Shown piece by piece: positions 1 to 7,048 of a DNA stretch of 7,180 nt. Below the pieces are notes generated by a model. It was not told the origin of the DNA and did no database searches. It saw nothing but the letters and a program-made list of their open reading frames with translations. The stretch comes from an uncultured Eubacteriales bacterium (lineage in GTDB: Bacteria; Bacillota; Clostridia; Christensenellales; CAG-917): the NCBI GenBank assembly GCA_900553825.1, contig USEV01000039.1, positions 1 through 7,180 on the forward strand, written 5' to 3'. Within the stretch, counting starts at the first letter, position 1, and every line of letters begins with the position of its first letter. The position numbers were made by a program, and so were the translations under genes.

Positions 1-768
1 GCCGTTGACGGTGCACTCAATCTGCGTTGCGCCCGCCTCCGCCGCGGCGAGGGAATTGGCAACCGCCATGCCGAGGTCGTCGTGACAGTGCACCGAGATG
101 ACCGCCTTTTCGATGCCTTTGACATTCTCGCGGATGTGAGTTATCATCGCTTTCATTTCCGCGGGGGTGGAGTAGCCCACCGTATCGGGGAAGTTGAGCG
201 TGGTTGCGCCGGCGTCCAGCGCGGTCTGTGCCGCGCGGGCGAGGAAGTCGAGCGGCGTGCGCGTCGCGTCCTCGAAAGAAAATTCCACATCGGGCGTCAG
301 CGAACGCGCATACTCGGTGTGCGCGCGTATCATGTCGATTGCCGTCTCCGCGGAGATGCGGAGCTTGTATTCGAGGTGTACGGGTGATGTCGCGAGGAAG
401 ATGTGAATGCGGGGGTGCGCCGCGTCCTTGACGGACTCGAACCCGCAGTCGATGTCCTCCTTGCGACAACGGCAGAGGGCGGCGACCGTGGCGTTCTTGA
501 GCAGGGAGGCAATCTCCCTCACCGCCTTGAACTCGCCCTCGCTTGCGGCGGGGAAACCCGCCTCGACGACATCGACTCCCAGCTTTTCCAGCGCTTCGGC
601 GACATCCAGCTTTTCGTTCAGGTGCATGCTGCACCCGGGGGACTGTTCGCCGTCACGCAGGGTGGTGTCGAAGATTTTGATTTTTCTCGGAGTGGATTTT
701 TCGTTTGCCATAGTATCATTGCGCGCCGTGCGGCGCGGGTTTTCGTGTTCAGAGTCTTTGGCGTTCAT
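1..768 (-). CDS. leuA: 2-isopropylmalate synthase, N-terminal part (runs off left edge)
   Basis: Condenses acetyl-CoA with 2-oxoisovalerate, the committed step of leucine biosynthesis, in the cytoplasm. The reading frame is open to base 1. Counting from the ATG at 711, 237 residues are visible: the DTTLRDGEQSPG metal- and substrate-binding motif (about residues 15-26), then most of the TIM barrel, ending just after the metal-binding HCHDDLG motif (208-214). The rest of the barrel and the C-terminal leucine-sensing domain lie outside; full LeuA is usually about 500 residues. Two in-frame starts are possible. ATG at 768 overlaps the ilvN stop as ATGA and adds 19 poorly conserved residues. ATG at 711 gives a typical family N-terminus but has no Shine-Dalgarno and sits 10 nt after a GC-rich hairpin. 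I chose 768 because termination-coupled restart is likely, but the start is uncertain. The identity (LeuA rather than homocitrate or citramalate synthase) is supported by close similarity to LeuA and by the ilvBN neighbours. Confidence 0.93.
   Translation of the reverse strand, partial: MNAKDSEHENPRRTARNDTMANEKSTPRKIKIFDTTLRDGEQSPGCSMHLNEKLDVAEALEKLGVDVVEAGFPAASEGEFKAVREIASLLKNATVAALCRCRKEDIDCGFESVKDAAHPRIHIFLATSPVHLEYKLRISAETAIDMIRAHTEYARSLTPDVEFSFEDATRTPLDFLARAAQTALDAGATTLNFPDTVGYSTPAEMKAMITHIRENVKGIEKAVISVHCHDDLGMAVANSLAAAEAGATQIECTVNG
722..737 (-). repeat. Perfect GC hairpin at the ilvN-leuA junction
   Basis: CGCGCCG (722-728) and CGGCGCG (731-737) form a perfect 7-bp inverted repeat with only two bases between, so in RNA a 6-bp stem with a 4-nt loop is more likely. 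It lies between the ilvN stop and the ATG at 711 of leuA. No T-run follows on the minus strand, so it is not an intrinsic terminator. If leuA starts at 768 the hairpin is inside its coding region. Confidence 0.6.
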
Positions 769-1286
769 TCCTCGGCGTTCACGGATTTCGCGAGGCTCCC
801 CGCGCCGCGTTCGAGCGCCGCGCCGCCCGTCCTCGCCATCTCGAGGATGTCGTATGCCGAGAGCACCTTGACGAAATTGTCGACCTTGTCCGTGGAACCC
901 GTAAGCTCCAGCATCATGCTTTCCGCGCTGACATCGATTGCCTTCGCGCCGAACAGGGAGGTGAGGTCGACAATCTCACCGCGCTTCTCGCCGCTCACCG
1001 CAATCTTGATGAGCAGAAGCTCCCGCGCGGCGACATTCTTTTGCTCCAGGTTCATCACCTTGACGACATCTTCCTGCTTTTCCAGCTGCGCGACAATCTG
1101 TTTTATGGTCACGGGCGCCGCGGTGACGGTTATCGTCATGCGCGAGTAGCGCTCGTCCTCGGTGGCGCACACGGTCAGCCCGTCGATGTTGTAGCCCCTG
1201 CGCGAAAAAAGCCCCGCTATTCGCGACAGCACGCCGGGTTGGTTGTTGACGAGAATGGAGATTATCTGTCTTTGCAAATTGTCCAT
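765..1286 (-). CDS. ilvN: Acetohydroxyacid synthase small (regulatory) subunit
   Basis: Regulatory partner of IlvB; the family raises catalytic activity and confers feedback inhibition by valine. The protein has 173 residues, normal for the long IlvN/IlvH form. An N-terminal ACT domain (about residues 6-80) contains the NNQPGVLSRI and GLFSRRGYNIDGLTV segments. By alignment from memory, the valine-site residues of E. coli IlvH (N11, G14, N29) correspond to N15, G18 and N33 here, so valine sensitivity is probably retained (inference). The C-terminal ACT-like domain ends with the family motif YDILEMARTG (145-154). The start at 1286 is supported by AGGTGA (1290-1295), which overlaps the ilvB stop; the spacer between genes is only 7 nt, so translation is probably coupled. 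The gene could equally be called ilvH. Confidence 0.95.
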   Translation of the reverse strand: MDNLQRQIISILVNNQPGVLSRIAGLFSRRGYNIDGLTVCATEDERYSRMTITVTAAPVTIKQIVAQLEKQEDVVKVMNLEQKNVAARELLLIKIAVSGEKRGEIVDLTSLFGAKAIDVSAESMMLELTGSTDKVDNFVKVLSAYDILEMARTGGAALERGAGSLAKSVNAEE

Positions 1287-1293
1287 AGTTCAC

Positions 1294-2865
1294 CTATATC
1301 CCCGTGTTGATCGGGATTTTGAAGTCGATGACGAGGGGGAGCGGTCCGTCCAGGGCTTCGCGTATCGCCGTTTCGCAATCGGCGTCCTCGGGCACGGTGA
1401 CCCCCCTTGCGCCCATGGCTTGCGCCAGGGCGGCGTAGTCCACATTGAGGTAGAGCGAATCCACCCTCGATGTCTTGGACTTTCTGTAATGCTGGAGCTT
1501 GCGTATCATGCCCAGCGAGTTGTTGTCGAGCACCGCGACGACGAGGGGCACATGGTGCTTGACCGCCGTCGTCAGCTCGTTGAAGTTCATGTTGAACGAG
1601 CCGTCGCCCGTGATGACGAGGCAGGTGTCGCCGCTTGCGAAATGCGCGCCGATTGCCGCCCCCATGCCGAAGCCCATCGCACCCAGACCGCCGCTCGTCA
1701 GGAAGCGGTGCGGGCGGTATATCTCGGCGTTGTGCGCCGCCCACTCCTGGTGCAGACCGACATCCGTCGCCACGGTTATGTCGCGCCCCATGATGCGGGT
1801 CAGCGTGCGGATGATTTCCGTGCCGCGGTTCTGTTCGCGCATATCGGGCAGGGTGGCGTACACCCACTCCGCGGGTTGCTTTTGACGGGTCATGGGCAAC
1901 AACGCTCCGAGAGCCTCGCGCGCGTCGCCGACGACCGCATGGGTGACGAGCAGGTTTTTGTCGATTTCCGCCTTGTCGGAATCGAATTGCAGAAGCGGGA
2001 CTTTGCGCTTTTTGAGCGCGCCGAAGGCGGAATAGCGGCTGTTGAAGCGTGCGCCGACTGTGACAAAGAGGTCGCATTCGCGCACCGCCTCCGCACTCCT
2101 GAAATTGATGTCGGAGAGCACGCCCAGATATCTTGGGTAATCGGGCGGGCAACAGCCGATGCCCATATAGGACACCACGACGGGCGCGTCCAGCTTGCGG
2201 GCTAGGGCGAGGATTTCTCCCTCCGCGCCCGCGGACGCGACGCCGCCGCCCACATAGAGCAAGGGCTTTTCCGCCGAGTTTATGAGCTCCGCCGCCCGTT
2301 CGAGCGACTCCTCGTCGGGCATGACCGGCGGAGTGCGGGAGGGGAGCTCGCGCTCGTATTCGGCGTTTCCGTCCAGCACATCGGCGGGGATGTCCACGAG
2401 CACGGGACCCTTCCGTCCGCTCTCGGCAAGCGCAAACGCGCGCCTCACGGCGGGTGCAATCTCCGCCGCGGATTTGACTATGATGCCGTATTTCGTCACG
2501 GGCATGGACACATCGAAGATGTCCACTTCCTGGAAGCTGTCGTGTCCGAGCATGGCGAGGGGCACATTGCCCGTGATTGCAACGAGCGGCACGCTGTCCA
2601 TGTAGGCGTCGGCAAGCCCCGTCACGAGGTTCGTCGCCCCGGGGCCCGATGTCGCAAGCACGACACCCGTCCTCCCGCTCCTGCGGGCATAGCCCTCCGC
2701 GGCGAAACAGGCACCTTGCTCGTGCGCCGTCATGACATGGCGTATGGAAGAGAGCGCAAGCGCGTCATAGACAGACAGTATGCTTGCGCCCGGATAGCCG
2801 AATATGTTGCGAACGCCCTGTTCTTCGAGGCAGTTCACGAGAATTTTAGCACCGCTCAACAACAT
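1294..2865 (-). CDS. ilvB: Acetohydroxyacid (acetolactate) synthase large catalytic subunit, divergent
   Basis: ThDP- and FAD-dependent enzyme that joins two pyruvates, or pyruvate and 2-oxobutyrate, as the first common step of valine, leucine and isoleucine synthesis. It has 523 residues. Visible features are the catalytic Glu in HEQG (E49), SGPGATN (73-79), FQEVD (111-115) with Lys125 in PVTK, the FAD-domain segment GARFNSR (271-277; usually GARFDDR), and the ThDP/Mg site GDGSFNMNFNEL to NN (420-449). Oddities: the usual Trp in the GMVRQW motif is Leu457 (GMIRKL), the C-terminus ends at INTGI without the usual proline-rich tail, and the typical LGMHG segment reads LSDIN (250-254). It is therefore shorter and more divergent than most anabolic IlvB proteins (about 550-600 residues). 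The start is ATG 2865 with AAAAGG seven bases upstream. A TTG at 2922 would add 19 atypical residues that lie in the leader hairpin. Adjacent ilvN argues for the anabolic enzyme rather than catabolic AlsS. Confidence 0.93.
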   Translation of the reverse strand: MLLSGAKILVNCLEEQGVRNIFGYPGASILSVYDALALSSIRHVMTAHEQGACFAAEGYARRSGRTGVVLATSGPGATNLVTGLADAYMDSVPLVAITGNVPLAMLGHDSFQEVDIFDVSMPVTKYGIIVKSAAEIAPAVRRAFALAESGRKGPVLVDIPADVLDGNAEYERELPSRTPPVMPDEESLERAAELINSAEKPLLYVGGGVASAGAEGEILALARKLDAPVVVSYMGIGCCPPDYPRYLGVLSDINFRSAEAVRECDLFVTVGARFNSRYSAFGALKKRKVPLLQFDSDKAEIDKNLLVTHAVVGDAREALGALLPMTRQKQPAEWVYATLPDMREQNRGTEIIRTLTRIMGRDITVATDVGLHQEWAAHNAEIYRPHRFLTSGGLGAMGFGMGAAIGAHFASGDTCLVITGDGSFNMNFNELTTAVKHHVPLVVAVLDNNSLGMIRKLQHYRKSKTSRVDSLYLNVDYAALAQAMGARGVTVPEDADCETAIREALDGPLPLVIDFKIPINTGI

Positions 2866-2882
2866 TTTTTTGCCTTTTGGAG

Positions 2883-2934
2883 CCTCGCCTTCGCCCTTCG
2901 TCCCTTTCCGAGACAAAAGCAAAAACAGGCGAGG
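2883..2934 (-). promoter_or_regulatory. Long hairpin in the ilvB leader RNA
   Basis: On the minus-strand transcript, CCTCGCCT (2934-2927) pairs perfectly with AGGCGAGG (2890-2883). Inside, CTTTTGTCTC (2919-2910) can pair with GGGACGAAGG (2904-2895), counting G-U pairs, around a GGAAA loop. The structure ends 4 nt before the AAAAGG Shine-Dalgarno of ilvB. There is no following U-run, so it is not a simple terminator. A role in mRNA stability or translation control is inference. Confidence 0.5.
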
Positions 2935-2949
2935 GTTTTCCTCTCCATA

Positions 2950-2978
2950 ATTCTATACTAAGCGCGCGCGCCCGTCAA
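2950..2978 (-). promoter_or_regulatory. Sigma-A-type promoter for ilvB-ilvN-leuA
   Basis: Reading the minus strand, the -35 box is TTGACG (2978-2973) and the -10 box is TAGAAT (2955-2950), each one base off consensus, with an ideal 17-bp spacer. Transcription would start near 2943 and give a leader of about 78 nt. The spacer contains an uninterrupted alternating GC run (2962-2971). Confidence 0.75.
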
Positions 2979-3014
2979 CAGAAAACGCGGCGAGGCTGAC
3001 GCGACAAGTGAATA

Positions 3015-3053
3015 AATGCATAATTATCGGCATGAATTGAATAAAAATTGGGA
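3015..3053. promoter_or_regulatory. Candidate tandem ARG boxes (or a CodY-like box) in the divergent region
   Basis: Two imperfect 18-bp matches to the ArgR/AhrC consensus TNTGNATWWWWATNCANA lie at 3015-3032 and 3036-3053, 3 bp apart, the spacing known for paired ARG boxes. In both, the left half-site and centre match well, and the C and A of the right half-site are lost. A 15-bp stretch inside the second box (3035-3049) also matches 11 of 15 positions of the CodY consensus AATTTTCWGAAAATT. The region is AT-rich, so chance matches are likely; treat this as a hypothesis. Confidence 0.3.
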
Positions 3054-3112
3054 ATTTATGCTCATCGCGCGCCTTTTTGCGGAATTTATACAAAATCGTT
3101 TGCAAATTATAC
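3051..3112 (+). repeat. Three phased GGAATTTATRC-like direct repeats
   Basis: GGAATTTATGC (3051-3061), GGAATTTATAC (3081-3091) and GCAAATTATAC (3102-3112; 9 of 11 matching the second copy) start 30 and 21 bp apart, close to three and two helical turns. The third overlaps the -35 box of the transporter promoter. This could be protein-binding or intrinsic curvature; no regulator can be named. Confidence 0.4.
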
Positions 3113-3128
3113 CCCGCGGTGGTAGTAT
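3100..3128 (+). promoter_or_regulatory. Likely promoter of the amino-acid ABC transporter operon
   Basis: The -35 box is TTGCAA (3100-3105) and the -10 box is TAGTAT (3123-3128), with a 17-bp spacer. A TG dinucleotide one base before the -10 (3120-3121) makes it an extended -10. The predicted start is near 3135, giving a short leader with GGAGG at 3152-3156 before the ATG at 3162. Confidence 0.5.
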
Positions 3129-3161
3129 ATCCGCATAAAAAGACTCGAAACGGAGGAGTAT

Positions 3162-4022
3162 ATGAAAAAGGTTAGCAAAATCATGATCGTCGTGCTCGCA
3201 CTCGCCTGCATCGTCGGCGCGGTCTTCGCGTTCGCGGCCTGCAACGATACCGAAGCGACAAAAGTCAAAGTCATCGACATAGAACTCACGACCGAATCCT
3301 ACGCATTTGCGGTGGAGAAGGGTGACACCGAAATGCTCGCCGTGGCAAACGAACTGCTCGACGAACTGGAGGCGAGCGGAGAGCTTGAGGAAATCATCAA
3401 CTCTTTCTTCAACGGCACTGCGGATTTCACCTACACCAACCCTGCAAGCAAGGACGGCTGCCTCGTGGTTTCCACCAACGCGCAGTTCCCTCCCTTTGAA
3501 TATACCGACGGCAACAAGTTCACCGGTGTTGACATTCAGATTGCCTCTCTGCTCGCAGAGAAGATGGGCAAGACCCTTTATGTCGACGATATGGAATTCG
3601 ACGCAGCTCTTCTCAGCGTCAGCAACGGACAGAGCGATATAGCGATGGCGGGCATCACCGTCAACGACGAGCGTCTCGAAACGATGGACTTCACCGACAC
3701 CTACTATGATTCTGCACAGGTTATCATCGTCAAGGAAAACGACACCACCTTTGACAACTGCACCAGCGCGGAAGAGGTTGAAGCAATCCTCAAGGAACAG
3801 GCAAAGTCCTACACCATCGGCACCCAGAACGGCACCACGGGCTTCATGTATTCCGCAGGTGACGAAGGCTTCGGTTACGACGGCTTCGGCAACCTCACCA
3901 CCAACGGCTATTCCAACGGTGCGCTTGCCGTCCAGGACCTCTCCAACGGCAGGATCAACGCAGTCATCATCGACAAACAGCCCGCACTCATGATCTCGTC
4001 GAGCGTCAACTCCAGGATCTGA
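3162..4022 (+). CDS. Amino-acid ABC transporter substrate-binding lipoprotein, apparently circularly permuted
   Basis: Extracytoplasmic solute-binding protein (SBP family 3, HisJ/ArtJ/GlnH type) that delivers a polar amino acid to the permease encoded next. It has 286 residues. Residues 1-26 are a lipoprotein-type signal peptide, with Cys27 in FAAC as the probable lipidation site; Phe at -3 makes this a weak lipobox. Residues about 35-84 (VIDIELTTESYAFAVEKGD, then SGELEEIINSFF) resemble the normal C-terminal end of this family. After a linker (85-99) the normal N-terminal start follows: LVVSTNAQFPPFEY (101-114), then FTGVDI (120-125), the carboxylate-binding Arg171 in NDERLETMDF, QNGTTGF (222-228) and the amino-group-binding Asp271 in AVIID. 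The protein then stops at NSRI, where the family normally continues into the segment found at its N-terminus. All parts of the fold seem present but in permuted order. GGAGG (3152-3156) supports the start. The substrate is not predictable from sequence; arginine or another polar amino acid is possible. Confidence 0.88.
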   Translation: MKKVSKIMIVVLALACIVGAVFAFAACNDTEATKVKVIDIELTTESYAFAVEKGDTEMLAVANELLDELEASGELEEIINSFFNGTADFTYTNPASKDGCLVVSTNAQFPPFEYTDGNKFTGVDIQIASLLAEKMGKTLYVDDMEFDAALLSVSNGQSDIAMAGITVNDERLETMDFTDTYYDSAQVIIVKENDTTFDNCTSAEEVEAILKEQAKSYTIGTQNGTTGFMYSAGDEGFGYDGFGNLTTNGYSNGALAVQDLSNGRINAVIIDKQPALMISSSVNSRI

Positions 4023-4026
4023 AAAT

Positions 4027-4747
4027 ATGTCGGCGTGGGATATTTTTGTCCAACAGTTTGTAGCCCGTGAGGGATACCTCACGGTGCTGCAAGGCTTGCT
4101 GAACACTGTAATTATTGCAGTGTTCGGTTTGCTTATAGGCTTTGTTCTCGGCAGCATTTTTGCCGTCATCAAAACTGTTCCCACCTATAAGAACCCTGTC
4201 GCAATAGTACTGAAGAGAATCGTCGACATCTATGTCGCGGTCTTCCGCGGCACGCCTGTCGTCGTGCAATTGCTCATTGTTCACTTCATTCTGTTCCCCG
4301 TGATGGGTGTTTCCATAGGCAGCATAATTTTTTCCGATTCGTTCGCGATTCAGGGTGTGGTGATAGAGGCAGTCATAACATTCGGGCTCAACAGCGCGGC
4401 GTACATATCCGAGATTATGCGCGGGGGCATCAATTCCGTTGACAGAGGGCAGCTCGAAGCGGGCAGGGCACTCGGCTTGAGCTATCCGACCGCAATGGTG
4501 CGCATTGTTGTTCCGCAGGCAATCAAGAACATAGTTCCCACTCTGGGCAACGAGTTCATAGCGCTCATCAAAGAGACTTCGGTTTGCGGATTCATATCCG
4601 TTCTCGATCTCACAAGGTCGTTCCAGAACATCGCAAACAGCACATACGAGTTTATCGTGCCTTATCTCATGCTCGCGCTGTTCTATCTGGTGATAGTCAT
4701 CATCATCACTTTGATTATCCGTGCAGTCGAAAGGAGGTTCGCCAAGA

Positions 4748-4773
<26 letters not shown>
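4027..4773 (+). CDS. Polar amino-acid ABC transporter permease
   Basis: Integral membrane subunit of a HisM/GlnP-type importer. It has 248 residues, slightly above the usual 215-240. Hydrophobic segments are visible around 17-48, 57-72, 78-102, 108-127 and 208-231. Family motifs are [11 protein letters not shown] (73-83) and the EAA coupling loop (about 129-162), with [19 protein letters not shown] and ALGLS, which contacts the ATPase. ALIKETSV (179-186) is also typical. A single permease gene implies a homodimeric channel (inference). The start lies 4 nt after the binding-protein stop; the likely Shine-Dalgarno AGGA (4014-4017) is inside the last codons of that gene, so the two are translated together. 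The 3' end overlaps the ATPase start by 26 nt. No abnormality is seen in the protein. Confidence 0.94.
4731..4738 (+). promoter_or_regulatory. Shine-Dalgarno AAGGAGGT that sets the ATPase start
   Basis: A full-strength ribosome binding site inside the permease coding region. It lies 9 nt before the GTG at 4748 and downstream of the alternative GTG at 4721, which excludes 4721 as the main start. Confidence 0.75.
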
Positions 4774-5935
<1,162 letters not shown>

Positions 5936-5950
5936 GACATCGCGATTTGC

Positions 5951-5984
5951 AAAAACCTCCGAAAATCCGCTCGGAGGTTTTTTT
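5951..5984 (+). terminator. Intrinsic terminator after the ABC transporter operon
   Basis: CCTCCGA (5956-5962) pairs with TCGGAGG (5971-5977) around an 8-nt loop, flanked by five A on the left and seven T on the right (5978-5984), so A-U pairs extend the stem. It begins 15 nt after the ATPase stop codon. Confidence 0.92.
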
Positions 5985-5997
5985 GTTTTTAAGCCGC

Positions 5998-6029
5998 TTT
6001 ACATATAAAGCCCGTAATGTTATTATAAT
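5998..6029 (+). promoter_or_regulatory. Candidate promoter for holA
   Basis: A perfect -10 box TATAAT lies at 6024-6029, 25 nt before the TTG start. The best -35-like sequence, TTTACA (5998-6003), is 20 bp away, longer than ideal, so the -35 is uncertain. Lying just after the terminator, it makes holA an independent transcription unit. Confidence 0.45.
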
Positions 6030-6054
6030 TAAGACTAAAAACCGGAGAAGGCGA

Positions 6055-7047
6055 TTGAAGTACGCAGAGTTCAAAGCCTATATCGCCGCGCTGAAGAAAG
6101 ACCCCGCGGCGCACGCCCTGAAGCCGTGCTATGTGCTGTACGGCGACGATGCGTGGTTGAGGCAATCTGCCGTCGCGATGTTCCGTTCCCTCGTCGACCC
6201 CGACTACGCGGATTTCAATTTTCTGCGGGTCTCCTCGGCGGAAGGCGCGGCGCAGGTGGTGGAGAGCCTGGAAGGTTACCCCCTCTTCGATAATGTGAGG
6301 GTGGTGCTCGTGCCCGATATCGCCGAAAAGCCCTCCGAGGCGGACAGGTCGATTCTGGAGCGTTATTTCGTCTCGCCCAACCCCACTTCGGTGCTTGTGC
6401 TGGAGTGTGACGAGGGCGCGGAGAAGTCATTCGGGTTTGTCGGCGTCGAAAAGGTGGATTGCAACAGGCTCACCGCGGCGGAAATCCGTCCCATAGCGGA
6501 CGAAATTCTCTCCGCGCCGCCCGCCCGCACCATACAACCCGCCGCTCTTTCGGAGCTTGTGTCGCGCACTCTCGCGGATATGTCGCGGATTGCGTGCGAA
6601 CTTCAGAAGCTCAAGGCGTACTGCGACGCCGAGATAACTCTCGCCGATGTCAGGGAGATGACCTCGGCTGAGCCCGATGTCCAGATTTTCGAGCTGTCGG
6701 AGGCGGTTTGCACGGGCAACGCTTCCCGCGCGCTTGCCGTGCTCGACGCGCTCGCAAAGGACGGCATACGCCCCATGACGGTGCTCGGGATGCTTTACGG
6801 GCAGTATCGCAGGATGTTGCATGCGGAGCTCCACAAAAACGAGCCCGACGCCGCCGTCGCGGCGCTTCTCGGCGTCAAGCCCGGCGCGCTCTATCACATA
6901 CGCCGCGTCTCGGGCAAGTACTCCCAGATGAAGCTCAAGCGCGCGGTGGACTATCTCGCCGACCTTCAATTCGCCGTCCTCACGGGCAAACGCCTGGAGG
7001 GCAGTGCGATGCACGAGGCGGTGCTCACTCTTCTCAATGCGGTCTGA
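6055..7047 (+). CDS. holA: DNA polymerase III delta subunit (clamp loader)
   Basis: The delta subunit opens the beta sliding clamp and loads it on DNA together with delta' and tau/gamma. It has 330 residues, close to the usual 330-345. The N-terminal nucleotide-binding-like fold starts with PCYVLYGDDAWL (24-35), equivalent to the family motif YLLYGEEPYL, and delta lacks a Walker A, as here. Later family features are EGYPLFD followed by a hydrophobic strand (about 77-93), SRTLADMSRIACELQKLKAY (about 169-188) and the collar domain with IFELSEAV, then VLGMLYGQYRRMLHAELH (about 241-260). The start is TTG 6055 with GGAG (6044-6047) seven bases upstream; there is no in-frame ATG before residue 42, which lies inside the conserved domain. 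The open frame extends upstream into the ATPase gene, but that part has no holA similarity. Identity is by pattern recognition. Confidence 0.88.
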   Translation: MKYAEFKAYIAALKKDPAAHALKPCYVLYGDDAWLRQSAVAMFRSLVDPDYADFNFLRVSSAEGAAQVVESLEGYPLFDNVRVVLVPDIAEKPSEADRSILERYFVSPNPTSVLVLECDEGAEKSFGFVGVEKVDCNRLTAAEIRPIADEILSAPPARTIQPAALSELVSRTLADMSRIACELQKLKAYCDAEITLADVREMTSAEPDVQIFELSEAVCTGNASRALAVLDALAKDGIRPMTVLGMLYGQYRRMLHAELHKNEPDAAVAALLGVKPGALYHIRRVSGKYSQMKLKRAVDYLADLQFAVLTGKRLEGSAMHEAVLTLLNAV

Positions 7048-7048
7048 T

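Noticed and set aside
1243..2205. Long plus-strand open frame (320 codons) opposite ilvB
   Set aside because: It is antisense to a clear ilvB, has no recognisable domain, and is expected from the high GC content.
2863..2922. TTG at 2922 as the ilvB start
   Set aside because: It would add 19 basic, unconserved residues encoded by the leader hairpin; ATG 2865 has a ribosome site and a normal family N-terminus.
2863..2948. Possible leader peptide from ATG 2948 overlapping the ilvB start
   Set aside because: The ATG lies only 2 nt after the -10 box, upstream of the predicted transcript start, and the 27-codon frame is not rich in Ile, Val or Leu codons.
2866..3161. T-box riboswitch controlling ilvB
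   Set aside because: The leader is too short and no T-box-like sequence or terminator with a U-run is present on the minus strand.
3162..4022. Binding protein as a pseudogene truncated at the 3' end
   Set aside because: The missing C-terminal segment is present at the N-terminus, the frame is intact, and key ligand residues are kept.
4721..4747. GTG at 4721 as the ATPase start
   Set aside because: The strong AAGGAGGT site lies downstream of it and points to GTG 4748.
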